A stretch of 64,000 nt of DNA from Sphingobium naphthae (GCF_020782235.1 NZ_JAJGNO010000010.1:1-64000), one strand, 5' to 3'. Positions 16,637 through 24,944 are shown, numbered from the stretch's first letter. Notes: a model not told the origin generated them from the sequence alone. Made by a program: numbers and translations.

Positions 16637-16950
16637 GGCGCTGTTCCTTTGTGGGTGCCGGCGGCCTTTTCCGCCGGATGCCACTGACAAGGGGGCAGCG
16701 TGGGGTGCGCCGCACCGGAGCGTGAGCGGAGGGAAACCGGAAGGAAGGGGTTTGGCGCGGGCAGCCGCGTAGCGGCAACACGGGCCCCTTCCTCCCGGTT
16801 GCGGCGCACCCTGCGCTGCTGCCAGGTGGCATCTCAGCAGGCGGAAATGCTGTCGGCACCCTTGGGACGTAGCGCCCGCAATGTGGATCTGGCGGAATTG
16901 CCAAGACCCCCGAAACCCGCGCGAAGCGCAATTGTCACCACGCTGATCGT
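16551..16950. repeat. Decayed 400-bp palindrome centred on the ssb leader
   Basis: Parts of ssb and its leader recur in inverted orientation to the right. The 21 bases 16586-16606 are the exact complement of 16900-16920, 16551-16565 of 16936-16950, and 16703-16713 of 16801-16811. All pairs share a centre near 16750-16757. Between them the arms still align with small gaps. This is an old inverted duplication whose right arm has degenerated. Confidence 0.8.
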
Positions 16951-16962
16951 GGCTGCTGCGCG
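16814..16962 (+). pseudogene. Inverted, decayed copy of the ssb leader and first codons
   Basis: Reading the plus strand, the sequence aligns with the minus-strand ssb leader and then with its coding start. GIAKTPETR is in frame at about 16894-16920 and TTLIVA in another frame at about 16937-16953, so at least one frameshift separates them. The start codon is lost. It ends where similarity fades near 16962, before the convergent gene at 17060. Confidence 0.7.
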
Positions 16963-17059
16963 GTGCGTTGTGACGAGGGGTGGGCGTCAGGGGCCGCCTG
17001 CCGGCGTCCGTCTTGGGAGAGCAGGTCCACCAGAGCGCCCCTTAGCCGCCGGACGGTGG

Positions 17060-17719
17060 TCAGCCGAAATGAGTACGCTCGGTGGGCATGTATCGCGGTT
17101 CGGGATACTCCATGCGCCCGTTCAGCGAGCATAACAGCGCGCGAAAGTCTCGAATGGCTGCGAAGAGATCGGTGAGCGAGCCAAGGTCGCGGTCCCGGAA
17201 GGCATGGATGGCATTGCGCCGCGCCTGCACTGTCCGGCCCAGTGCGATCTGCTGGGGCGCGAGGAGCTCGGCCTTCTCGGCATAGGCGAGGATCGTGTCG
17301 AGCATCAGCTCGTCAGGATCTTGCAGCACCTGCCGCTTGATGTGCCAGGCGCGTGTTTCCCTGGTCGTCTCGTCGGCCCGGTAATCGGCGAGATAAACGC
17401 AAAGGAAGAGCTTGAGGGCACCTTCCATGAGCGCGCCGAGATTGGCCCAGGCAAGGATCAGGTCGCCATCGGAAAGCGTGTCCTCCTGAACCCAGCGCCG
17501 CAGGCTATGCGCGAGCGAGGCGATCCGGTCGAGGCGTGCGGAGCTCAGCATCTGCGCGGCATCCGCCGGTGCCCAGCCCCCGGCATTGTTCCAGAAACGC
17601 GCGAGCCCATCGGCGAGCGTGGCGATACGATCGACGATATCGCTGATGGGGAGCGCAGCTATCTCGTCAACGAACCGCGCATGCTGCTCCCCCAGCATTT
17701 CTTGAAACCGGGTGTCCAT
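17060..17719 (-). CDS. HEPN-like hypothetical protein
   Basis: A 219-residue all-helical soluble protein. Near the C-terminus VQARRNAIHAFRDRD carries an R-x4-H motif with the Asn that is common in HEPN ribonucleases (typically RN...H). The upstream segment LAWANLGALMEGALKLFLCVYLADY resembles the long HEPN helix. HEPN proteins occur in toxin and defence modules, but no antitoxin-like partner is adjacent, and the terC-like gene upstream is unrelated. The start at 17719 (MDTRFQEML) is preferred to 17788 because the earlier part is Arg/His-rich and not protein-like. HEPN assignment is inference from the motif. Confidence 0.6.
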   Translation of the reverse strand: MDTRFQEMLGEQHARFVDEIAALPISDIVDRIATLADGLARFWNNAGGWAPADAAQMLSSARLDRIASLAHSLRRWVQEDTLSDGDLILAWANLGALMEGALKLFLCVYLADYRADETTRETRAWHIKRQVLQDPDELMLDTILAYAEKAELLAPQQIALGRTVQARRNAIHAFRDRDLGSLTDLFAAIRDFRALLCSLNGRMEYPEPRYMPTERTHFG

Positions 17720-17790
17720 GGCAAGGCAGGCTAGTGCGCGACTTGGGTGCGCGCCAGTCCGAAGATGCCTGTGTCGCGTGACCCGCAAGC

Positions 17791-18807
17791 TCAGAGGAGA
17801 GCCCGCTCACCCTCCCCGCCCGCCTCGGGTTCTGGCGCAGCGCCACGCATCCGCCACAGGGAGAGCAGCACGCCGCCAGCGATCAGACCAAGGGTGATGG
17901 CGAGGCTGATCGACGCCGGGAAGGTGCCGTCTTCCAGCAGGAAGTCGGCAATGAAGATTTTCGCGCCGATGAAGACGAGCACCAGGGCGAGCGCGTGGCT
18001 GAGCAGATGGAAGCGGTGGATCATCGCGGAAAGCGCAAAATAGAGCGCCCGCAGGCCCAGGATCGCCATGATGTTGGAGGTGTAGACGATGAAGGTGTCC
18101 GTGGTGACCGCGAAGACCGCAGGAACGCTGTCGACGGCAAAGACCAGATCGGCGATATTGATGACGATGAGGGCGAGCAGGAGCGGCGTGATCGCCGTGA
18201 CGAGCCGTCCGGTCTTCGCGTCCGGGATGCGGGTCAGGAATATGTTTCCCTCAAGGGCCGGCGCGACCCGAAGATGGCGCGACAGGAAGCGCACCAGCGG
18301 GTTGGCGGTGACGTCGGGCGGATCCTGATCGTTGGAGGCGAACATCTTGATGCCGCTCAGGATCAGGAAGGCCCCGAAGAGATAGAGAACCCAGTGGAAC
18401 TGCTCCACCACTGCAGCACCAAGACCAATCATCAGCCCGCGCAGGAACAGGACCGCGACGATGCCCCACAGGAGCGCGCGATACTGGTAGAGCCGCGGGA
18501 TGGCGAAGGCGCTGAAGATGAGCGAGATGACGAAGACATTGTCGATCGACAGCGCCTTCTCGAGAACGAAGCCGGTATAATATTTGAGGCCGAGATCAGC
18601 GCCCTTCTCGATCCAGACCCACGCGCCGAATGCGAGGGCGATGGCGATGTAGAAGAGCGAGAGCATCAGGCTTTGCCGGATCCCCATTTCCCGGTCGCGG
18701 CGATTGAGGATGCCAAGGTCGAAGGCCGTGAGGCCTGTCACCAGGGCGATAAAAGTCATCCAGAACCAGGCGGGCGTGCCCAGCCAATCCGTCATCAGCC
18801 AGTCCAT
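17791..18807 (-). CDS. TerC/Alx family membrane protein (metal exporter)
   Basis: A 338-residue integral membrane protein with about nine hydrophobic helices. It has the TerC family signatures: TAFDLGILNR, LEKALSIDNVFV and IADLVFAVDSVPAVFAVT with paired acidic residues in the membrane. Proteins of this family are implicated in manganese export and tellurite or pH stress. I saw no yybP-ykoY manganese riboswitch upstream; instead the 145-base upstream region carries a 10-bp hairpin at 18909-18937. The DUF465 gene lies upstream on the same strand and may be co-transcribed. Confidence 0.92.
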   Translation of the reverse strand: MDWLMTDWLGTPAWFWMTFIALVTGLTAFDLGILNRRDREMGIRQSLMLSLFYIAIALAFGAWVWIEKGADLGLKYYTGFVLEKALSIDNVFVISLIFSAFAIPRLYQYRALLWGIVAVLFLRGLMIGLGAAVVEQFHWVLYLFGAFLILSGIKMFASNDQDPPDVTANPLVRFLSRHLRVAPALEGNIFLTRIPDAKTGRLVTAITPLLLALIVINIADLVFAVDSVPAVFAVTTDTFIVYTSNIMAILGLRALYFALSAMIHRFHLLSHALALVLVFIGAKIFIADFLLEDGTFPASISLAITLGLIAGGVLLSLWRMRGAAPEPEAGGEGERALL

Positions 18808-18908
18808 GGCGGTTTTCCGTTCTTGATCAGGTCATGGCGCTGCGTCGGTGATGGGCGCAGGCAGGTGTCCGACGGAACGGCGGGGGGACGCCGTCCGCCG
18901 GACGTGCA

Positions 18909-18937
18909 GACCATCTGCGGGGGCGTGGCAGATGGTC
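18909..18937. repeat. Perfect hairpin upstream of the terC-like gene
   Basis: GACCATCTGC (18909-18918) and GCAGATGGTC (18928-18937) are perfect complements around a 9-base loop. No T-run follows on either strand. It lies between the DUF465 stop (18953) and the terC-like start (18807), so it could be a processing or attenuation site in a shared transcript or an operator. Confidence 0.7.
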
Positions 18938-18952
18938 CGGGGCGGGCGCGCC

Positions 18953-19138
18953 CTAGCGCGCCGCCATGGGCGTGAGCGCCTGCGGGATCAGCCGGTTGAG
19001 CTGATCCTTGATGATGAGTTTGAGGCGCTGAAGGCGAAACAGTCGAATACGGTCGGGCGCGGCGCGCGCCCTTTCGCGCTGCAACTGCTCATCCAGGCGC
19101 TGCTGGCGGGACAGGAGGCGAAAGCTACGGTCAGTCAT
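18953..19138 (-). CDS. DUF465 (YdcH-like) small helical protein
   Basis: A 61-residue basic helical protein. The end of it (RIRLFRLQRLKLIIKDQLNRL) fits the DUF465/YdcH pattern in which two helices pair and the second carries LKxxKLxLKDxL. Family function is unknown. The ATG at 19138 has GGAG six bases upstream; an in-frame ATG at 19150 is possible. It sits directly upstream of the terC-like gene on the same strand. Confidence 0.7.
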   Translation of the reverse strand: MTDRSFRLLSRQQRLDEQLQRERARAAPDRIRLFRLQRLKLIIKDQLNRLIPQALTPMAAR

Positions 19139-19442
19139 AAGCCACTCCATGAGGCGATCATGTGCCAATCGGGCAGCCACAGATGGAATGGGAGAAAAGC
19201 GAGAACAGCCAGACCCATGCATCGGAATACCCGATGCGGTCCGACATCACGACACACGCAACAGCATGTCTCGCCAGAGGGGCCCGGCCCGCACTCCAAG
19301 GATGGGATTGACCGCGAGGACGTTCAAGGGCGGACACACAAAAAATCGCACAGGCATCCCCCGCACTGTCGCTTATGGTCTGCGTCGGAATGGACGCGCG
19401 ATTCCCGCCGGTCCGCCCTACCGATGTAATTGGGGAATTTTC

Positions 19443-20402
19443 TTGGCGACGCGGGTGTTCAGAACCGACAGGAGTATCTTCGCCGAGGAAGCCACGCGCG
19501 GCCGGGTGCAGGCGCTGCTCGAGCGCCACGGCATCACGGTGACAGGGCACCGACAGGACAAGCGCGGCAGCGCGATCATCCAGGTGATCGAGGGCCATAT
19601 CGGCGACGGCCCGCCGATGCGCATGCATGTTCGGCTATGCTGGCGCCGCGATGGGCGCAATGCGCGCGAAGCGCTCTATTCGGCAGCCCAGCTCAAGGCC
19701 CGCCGCGACAAGGACGGCTGGGAGCAGACGCTCGCCGGCGTCGCAGCCCGCCATCGCCGCGAGGGCCATACCCACAGTCTGATGGTCCAGGACAGCGAGG
19801 CAGGGTTCGTCTTCGCGGTGCTGGTGCCTTGCGACGACATACCGATGATCTGGGAGCGTCAGCGCGCGGTCAGCGCGGATCTGCTCGAGCGCGGCCTCGC
19901 CGGTAATCTGAGCGCCAACCATGCCGCTAATGGTTCGAGCCCATCGCTCTGGCTACAGGATGATCGCTATCCCGACACGCCGGCGGTCGCCCGCGTGATC
20001 TGGGACTGGCCGGGGGTGATCAATGTGATGGCGCTGGCGCTTGTCGGACCGGATCAGCGAGAGACCGATACGCTGGACGATCTGCCGGTCTCTCCGGCCG
20101 ACCTCGGCCGGGATGGCGGCGAACCGCGATTGCAGGTGATACGATCGGGCTATCCACGCGACGCGCGGGTTCGCGAGGCTGTCGCCCGGCGCGCTGGTGG
20201 GCGGTGCGAACGGGCAAGTTGCACCGAGGCGCGCGACTATCCGGGCTTTCTCGATGTCCACCACATTCTCGGGATCGACGTCAGCGACCGGGTGTGGACG
20301 TGCGTCGCGCTCTGCCCGAACTGCCACCGGGAGGCGCATTTCTCGCCGGATCGCGACGCGATCAATGCGCAGCTGCGCGATTTTGCGGCGCAGTTCGCCT
20401 GA
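19443..20402 (+). CDS. HNH endonuclease domain protein
   Basis: A protein of about 319 residues whose last 70 form an HNH nuclease with zinc ligands: GGRCERASC, then LDVHHI (catalytic His pair), then LCPNCHREAH. The N-terminal 240 residues have a repeated alpha/beta look and probably recognise a ligand or DNA, but no domain is named. No ATG with a good ribosome site is near the conserved start, so I place it at the TTG at 19443 (GGGGA upstream); the frame is open back to 19149 and the true start is uncertain. Its stop shares one base with the start of the HEPN-like gene (TGATG), so they are translationally coupled. Confidence 0.75.
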   Translation: MATRVFRTDRSIFAEEATRGRVQALLERHGITVTGHRQDKRGSAIIQVIEGHIGDGPPMRMHVRLCWRRDGRNAREALYSAAQLKARRDKDGWEQTLAGVAARHRREGHTHSLMVQDSEAGFVFAVLVPCDDIPMIWERQRAVSADLLERGLAGNLSANHAANGSSPSLWLQDDRYPDTPAVARVIWDWPGVINVMALALVGPDQRETDTLDDLPVSPADLGRDGGEPRLQVIRSGYPRDARVREAVARRAGGRCERASCTEARDYPGFLDVHHILGIDVSDRVWTCVALCPNCHREAHFSPDRDAINAQLRDFAAQFA

Positions 20403-21043
20403 TGCCGGAAAACGAGGGGCAATGGGTCTCGGTCGACGAGGCCGAGGACGTGGCAGGCTCGATCCGCCATGCGTTGCGGGCCGCCATTTTCGCGCAGGAG
20501 GATCCGCAAGCCTGGAAATGGGTGCTGCTCGCGCTGCATTCGGCGCTTCAGGGCGCTTGTGTGTGTCACCTCACGACAACGGCCGCGCCGATCGGAGCCG
20601 TGACCGAGCGCAATGCGGGTGAATGGATCGATTATTTCGCGGCCTTGCGGGACGATCCAACGGTCAAACAGCCCAAGACCTATCTGATGGCGCTACCGGA
20701 CTTGCTGAAGGCGATACGCAAACCCCATTCTGCGGGTGATCGCTCGAATGAGACCGGGGTGACCCTGAGTGATGCCGAACTCGCCTGGCTTCGACGCATC
20801 CACGATGAGGTCCGCAACCAGTTCGTCCATTTCGAACCAATGGGATGGTCGCTCGAGGTGAGCGGCGTGCCCGCGATTGGCCAGCTCATTGCGCGGATCC
20901 TGCGCGAAATGCTCGATATGGGCTGGGCCTTCCGCCATCTTGAGCGCGAAGCCCGCGCCGCACTGCGCGCAGATCTGGAGACGCTCTCCAGCACCGGCTG
21001 GGCACCGGGACCGAACGACGACCAGACGACGCGAGACAGCTGA
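20402..21043 (+). CDS. HEPN-like protein coupled to the HNH nuclease
   Basis: A 213-residue soluble helical protein. The region around residues 140-150 (IHDEVRNQFVHFEP) contains R-N-x-x-x-H, the core of HEPN ribonucleases, preceded by a typical LHSALQGACVCHL helix near residue 45. The start codon overlaps the HNH stop by one base. Plasmid HNH/HEPN pairs suggest a two-nuclease defence or toxin module, which is inference. A strong two-sided terminator follows at 21050-21088. Confidence 0.65.
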   Translation: MPENEGQWVSVDEAEDVAGSIRHALRAAIFAQEDPQAWKWVLLALHSALQGACVCHLTTTAAPIGAVTERNAGEWIDYFAALRDDPTVKQPKTYLMALPDLLKAIRKPHSAGDRSNETGVTLSDAELAWLRRIHDEVRNQFVHFEPMGWSLEVSGVPAIGQLIARILREMLDMGWAFRHLEREARAALRADLETLSSTGWAPGPNDDQTTRDS

Positions 21044-21049
21044 AGACGA

Positions 21050-21088
21050 ACAGGGCCCGCTTCGCGGGAGATGCGAAGCGGACCCTGT
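21050..21088. terminator. Bidirectional terminator between converging genes
   Basis: ACAGGG-c-CCGCTTCGC (21050-21065) pairs with GCGAAGCGG-a-CCCTGT (21073-21088), a 15-bp stem with one mismatch and a 7-base loop. It lies 6 bases after the HEPN-like stop and 23 bases after the DUF736 stop, serving both strands. Confidence 0.75.
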
Positions 21089-21111
21089 CGTCCCGGACCT
21101 GAAGCTGGGCG

Positions 21112-21672
21112 TTACTGAGCCATGTCGGGCTCGCGGACCTCTTCGCTTGCAGCGCCGCGCCGACCGCGCCCGCGCGCTGCCCCGGCCGGAGCGCCGCCGA
21201 ACTCTTCGGCGGTGGATTCGCCCAGGCCGTCACCTGCCGGAGCACCACCCGACGGCGCGTCCTGCGCGGTTCCGGCGTCTTCCATGCCCGGCAGTGGCGG
21301 CAGTCCCTCCTCATTGTCCTTCGGCGCCATTGCGGCCGTCACGTCGCGGCGGCGCTGCGGGCGTTGCCAGACGATGTTGTAGGAGCCGTCTTCCTGGCGG
21401 AAGGCCGAAATGTAGAGCGGTTGCGCCAGGCTGGGATCGTCGATCTTGCCGTTGAGGAAGGCCTCGCCGGTCTCGCGGGCGGTGAGTTCGAACAGCGCAC
21501 CGACCTGCACCCAGGCGCGCGACACCGTGTTGAGGGCGTGGATTTCGTAGCGGGGCGCGCGGGGATTGTTGCTGCGCACTTCGCGCAGGGCCACCGTGAC
21601 CGAGACCGTGAGGGTCGACACGCGGCCAATGAAGATGCCAGCTTCGTTCTGCTTGATCGAACCGATGTTCAT
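21112..21672 (-). CDS. DUF736 domain plasmid protein with long disordered tail
   Basis: A 186-residue protein. The first 105 residues match DUF736: NIGSIKQNEAGIFIGRVSTLTV at the start and DDPSLAQPLYISAFRQEDG at the end of the domain. The rest is a low-complexity tail rich in Gly, Ala, Glu and Pro with an RGRGRRG motif, longer than in most family members. DUF736 genes are standard in alphaproteobacterial conjugative plasmids and ICEs; their role is not known. Confidence 0.88.
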   Translation of the reverse strand: MNIGSIKQNEAGIFIGRVSTLTVSVTVALREVRSNNPRAPRYEIHALNTVSRAWVQVGALFELTARETGEAFLNGKIDDPSLAQPLYISAFRQEDGSYNIVWQRPQRRRDVTAAMAPKDNEEGLPPLPGMEDAGTAQDAPSGGAPAGDGLGESTAEEFGGAPAGAARGRGRRGAASEEVREPDMAQ

Positions 21673-22182
21673 GGGACTTCTCCAGGACTTGTTGCTCTCG
21701 AACCCCTTGTCCGAGACACTTCATCCTTTCCCCCTCCTCTCCCCGGCATTTCGCCGGGCGGGCGCGCACGCGCCCCATCATCGCCGCGCCTTCCGCGGCG
21801 ATGGGTGACCCGGTCGTGGAACAGAGCCTTCAGGGCAGGCCGCTATGGAATAGCGGCGCGCGTGACCTATCGCTGTTATGAGATGATCAGGTCCGGCATC
21901 GCGTCTGCAGCCCTGATCCCGGGGCGTTTCTTGTGCCTCAGCTGAAGAACGGGTGAGGCTGGAAGTCGATAGGGCCGACATGCAGAATGCCTGCTGTGAT
22001 CGCCGGCGAAACCATCAGAGCCGAGAGTACGGCGATGCCGAGGTGAGCTGTACCGACATGGACACTAGCTGCTGCCTGCTCAGTATGGCCAATTGCCAAC
22101 TGGGCGTAATCAGAGTGATCTCACTGATGGCGCTACAAATTGCCTGATCGGCAAGCATCCATCACACACGAATTGACCATGT
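21673..22182. other. Intergenic region without a recognisable gene
   Basis: About 510 bases. The part next to DUF736 should hold its promoter and ribosome-binding site. The remainder shows only short frames with no protein-like character. This is where the plasmid backbone block begins to break up. Confidence 0.5.
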
Positions 22183-22599
22183 TCAATTCGCGGCGCTCGC
22201 ACTGTCCGGAATTCCGGTCACGTCGACCCAGACTTCCCCGCCTGTGTCAGCCCATAAGCGCATGCCTTCTTCCGGCTCGTCCTTTACGATTGTGGCTGGG
22301 CCAACCCCGCGAAAGCGCACGAAACCCTCCTCTGGCAGGCCGGTCGTACGTCGACCAATTTCCCGAGCATCGGAGGACAAGAAGACTTCATGAACGGCGA
22401 CGACGTCGCCATCATCGTTCGTCACTGCAAAGATCGTCGAGTTGTTCTCGGGATGATATCTTACGCAATCGGGGTATGAGCTGCTTTCAGCTATACGCTT
22501 GCTCGGACTATCTTTCATCGCGGGTAGACTGCCAATAAGGTTTGATGCTGGCGAATAGAAACCACAGACATCAGCTGAACGCCAGAGTTGTGTGAGCAT
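22183..22599 (-). pseudogene. Fragment of a plasmid primase-type (DUF7146/Toprim) protein
   Basis: A 138-codon frame. The middle part (CVRYHPENNSTIFAVTNDDGDVVAVHEVFL...GFVRFRGVGPATIVKDE) resembles the stretch before the Toprim domain in plasmid DUF7146 primase/helicase proteins, where a C-x-YHP motif is followed by DDxGxxxAVHRTYL. Those proteins are far longer; the zinc finger before and the Toprim acidic motif after are absent. It is most likely a remnant of a plasmid replication or anti-restriction gene. Confidence 0.5.
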
Positions 22600-22715
22600 A
22601 TCGGCCCCTCTCCTTGGCCGCTCTTCGCAATAGGCAGGTCAGAAGCGTCTGGTCGGCTCCCCCACGCAGTGGTTCCGGCAATTCATGCAAACCCCATGCA
22701 TGTCAGAACCTGAAG

Positions 22716-22745
22716 CTGGGCGCGATTCTGACGAACCGCGCCCAG
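22716..22745 (-). terminator. Hairpin at the end of the nickel/cobalt operon
   Basis: CTGGGCGCG (22716-22724) and CGCGCCCAG (22737-22745) are perfect complements with a 12-base loop, six bases after the stop of the DUF6488 gene. The following minus-strand sequence (CTTCAGGTTCT) is only modestly T-rich. Confidence 0.6.
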
Positions 22746-22750
22746 ACTCA

Positions 22751-23074
22751 TCACTGAAGCTTATGGCTCGATGAAATCAGGCTGCGGTCTGCGGCCAGGA
22801 CGATGAAGAGCGTCTTGCGCGATGCCTGAACTTCGGCGTTGTTGCGCAAGGTCACCACGTCCTGCCGGGCGCCACCCCGCATGCGCGACGTAACACTGAG
22901 TACCTTGGCCTTTGACCAACTTGGGGCAAGTTGCCCTTTCGTCACCAACTTGACGACATTGTCTCTGGCGACCTGTTCAACGGAGCGCTCTGCCTGGTCG
23001 TCATGATCGCCGTGCGCAAGTGCGCCGGTCGCCGACATAAGGGTCGCGGCAAAGGCGATGAGGAGCTTATACAT
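22751..23074 (-). CDS. DUF6488 family small periplasmic protein
   Basis: A 107-residue protein with a clear signal peptide (MYKLLIAFAATLMSATGALA) followed by HGDHDD, a likely metal-binding start of the mature chain. The rest (SWSKAKVLSVTSRMRGGARQDVVTLRN) matches DUF6488 as I recall it. The start at 23074 has AAAGGA upstream. It is the last gene of the metal-resistance operon, 19 bases after the anchored protein gene, suggesting a periplasmic accessory of the efflux system. Confidence 0.8.
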   Translation of the reverse strand: MYKLLIAFAATLMSATGALAHGDHDDQAERSVEQVARDNVVKLVTKGQLAPSWSKAKVLSVTSRMRGGARQDVVTLRNNAEVQASRKTLFIVLAADRSLISSSHKLQ

Positions 23075-23093
23075 CTCTGTTCCTTTCAACCGT

Positions 23094-23693
23094 TCAGGGC
23101 TTGGCAGCAAAGCTGGAGAATTCGCCGGTAGCGGTCACCGTGATGGTGACGGGCTTGTCGGTGCGGTTGCGCCAGTACCAGCCATGCGTGCCGTCGAAAG
23201 GCGCGCGGAATGAGCCGTCGGCCTTGGCGGCGGTCCCCTTCTCATAGCTGGAATACTGGTCCGCAGGCGCACCAAACTCCTCGCCATGCAGCTCGAAGCG
23301 AACCTCCGCGCCATCGGTGTGCCAACGATAGACGAGGGCTTCTCCTGCCTTCATCGTGGCTTTGACCTCGCGGCCCTCATTGGGTTTGAGCGTCAGCGAC
23401 ACGGTGACCGGTTGGCCGACAGGGCGCGACGCCTGGGCCTGCTCCGGAGTCGCCGGCACAGGCAGCGCGGGTTTTGTCGCAGGTGCTTCATCCCGGTGCT
23501 CCGCCTGCTTCACCTTTCCCATCTCGGTAAGGCCAAGCATTCCGCCTACGCCGGTTGGATCGTAGCCATACTCGGCGGGAAGAACGATGGTCACCAGAAG
23601 AGCGGCCGCAGCGCCAAGGGCGATCAGTGTCGCTCGATTGAGCTGGCCAAGGCTTGGCAGTTCACCGGGTTGCGGGGTGTGGGGACGGGTCAT
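23094..23693 (-). CDS. Membrane-anchored periplasmic protein of the metal operon
   Basis: A 199-residue protein with a single N-terminal membrane helix (about 21-42, ATLIALGAAAALLVTIVLP) and a periplasmic domain. The domain ends in a beta-rich segment with HTDGAEVRFELHGEEFG and FDGTHGWYWRNRTDKPVTITV, which looks like a carbohydrate-binding or cupredoxin-like sandwich. Annotated relatives are usually called transmembrane anchor proteins in hupE-linked operons. Its start overlaps the hupE stop (ATGA), so the two are translationally coupled. Confidence 0.75.
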   Translation of the reverse strand: MTRPHTPQPGELPSLGQLNRATLIALGAAAALLVTIVLPAEYGYDPTGVGGMLGLTEMGKVKQAEHRDEAPATKPALPVPATPEQAQASRPVGQPVTVSLTLKPNEGREVKATMKAGEALVYRWHTDGAEVRFELHGEEFGAPADQYSSYEKGTAAKADGSFRAPFDGTHGWYWRNRTDKPVTITVTATGEFSSFAAKP

Positions 23694-24418
23694 GCGGGAT
23701 CTCCGATGAAGTAGCCGGCGAGCTGGTAGCCGGTGAGAAGGAAGCCGGCCGTCATGAGGACAGTGTTGGCGGCAAAGGCGTTGCGGTTGAAGCTGGCGGT
23801 GCGCCGCCAGTATCCCATGAGGATCAGGATGGCGGAGAGTGCCAGGATCTGTCCCATCTCCACGCCCACGTTGAAGGCAAGAAGGTTTGCGATCAGCCCG
23901 TCGGACGAGAGCGAGAAGTCCTGGAGCTTTGTCGCAAGACCAAATCCGTGGAAAAACCCGAACACCAGAACGGCGATTTTCGTGTTCGGCTGAAGGCCGA
24001 ACCATCGCTGGAACGCGCCCATATTGTCCATCGCTTTGTAGACGACGGACAGACCGATAACGGCGTCGACGAGATAGGCGCTGACATGGGTTCCAAGTAC
24101 GACCCCGGCGATCAGCGTCGTACTATGCCCGATCGCGAACAGCGTGACGTAAGAGGCGACCTCCTTGAGACGATAGAGGAAGAAGATTACGCCGAAGAGG
24201 AAGAGCAGATGGTCATATCCCGTGACCATGTGCTTGGCGCCCAGATAGAGGAATGCGCCGATCTGCGGACCGGTGGTCTGCTCGATATAGCCCTTGTCGC
24301 CTTCTGCAACGCCGTGCGCGATGGCTGCGCTGGTGAGGCAGAAGGAAAGGGCCAGCAGGACTGCAGCGACGGGCGCCGCTGGTCTGGCCAGTTTCAGTTT
24401 CATGATAATGAAGTCCAT
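23690..24418 (-). CDS. hupE: HupE/UreJ family metal permease
   Basis: A 242-residue protein with an N-terminal signal-like helix and about six further membrane helices. It has the family motifs HMVTGYDHLLFLFGV and FFHGFGLA, with histidines and an aspartate in the membrane that fit nickel or cobalt binding. HupE/UreJ proteins move nickel; in resistance operons they may serve a different direction or a sensing role. It is coupled to the anchored protein gene by an ATGA overlap. Confidence 0.88.
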   Translation of the reverse strand: MDFIIMKLKLARPAAPVAAVLLALSFCLTSAAIAHGVAEGDKGYIEQTTGPQIGAFLYLGAKHMVTGYDHLLFLFGVIFFLYRLKEVASYVTLFAIGHSTTLIAGVVLGTHVSAYLVDAVIGLSVVYKAMDNMGAFQRWFGLQPNTKIAVLVFGFFHGFGLATKLQDFSLSSDGLIANLLAFNVGVEMGQILALSAILILMGYWRRTASFNRNAFAANTVLMTAGFLLTGYQLAGYFIGDPA

Positions 24419-24492
24419 TTTGGCGCCCGCCAGGAGCGCTCGATGTCGTGTTTCCGCCGTCTTTGTGGGATGCGGGTCGCGAAATGCCTTGA

Positions 24493-24819
24493 TCAGGCAT
24501 TTCTCGGGGGCTGAAGCAGCGGCGGCAGCCTCATGGAGGCTGGAGCGATTTGATCAGCACGCTCGACGCAGACCGTCGATTGCAGCCGCACCTCGTCAAA
24601 GCATAGGCTACCCACCTGATCCGCAACCTGATGGACATGGGCTATGCCGGGGTCTTCCTGCTGATCTGAGGCTGCGTCCTGATGGCGAGTGGCTAAGTGG
24701 ACGTGGTGGCAGCCGACCGCGCGCTGACTATGACGGTGATCAGCCGAAAATGTTGGCGAGCCATGCGACGCGAGCAGGCTTGCTGCGATGAAGTACGTCA
24801 GAAGTCTAACCAAACGCAT
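24493..24819 (-). CDS. Possible small secreted His-rich protein
   Basis: From the ATG at 24819 a plausible signal peptide is followed by a His-rich start (MRLVRLLTYFIAASLLASHG, then ADHRHSQRAVGCHHVH). AAAGG lies nine bases upstream. The rest of the 108-residue frame is less protein-like, and a frameshift or decay is possible. It lies between czcA and hupE in the same direction, where a periplasmic metal-binding accessory would fit. I do not recognise a family. Confidence 0.4.
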   Translation of the reverse strand: MRLVRLLTYFIAASLLASHGSPTFSADHRHSQRAVGCHHVHLATRHQDAASDQQEDPGIAHVHQVADQVGSLCFDEVRLQSTVCVERADQIAPASMRLPPLLQPPRNA

Positions 24820-24944
24820 GGTCGGTAACCTTTCGCCCGGCCGCATCCGGCTGCTGCCAGCCGGTTGCGTCGGGTGTGTTGGAAGGGTGGGGCGAGCGGC
24901 GCCGGGAGCAGCGGGCCGCTGACAGTGGGCCCGCCCAGCCTCGA

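Noticed and set aside
24540..24700. Plus-strand stretch reading HLIRNLMDMGYAGVFLLI, like the first helix of a DedA-family protein
   Set aside because: It is broken by stop codons directly after the match and has no start site; too short to support a gene or a firm pseudogene.
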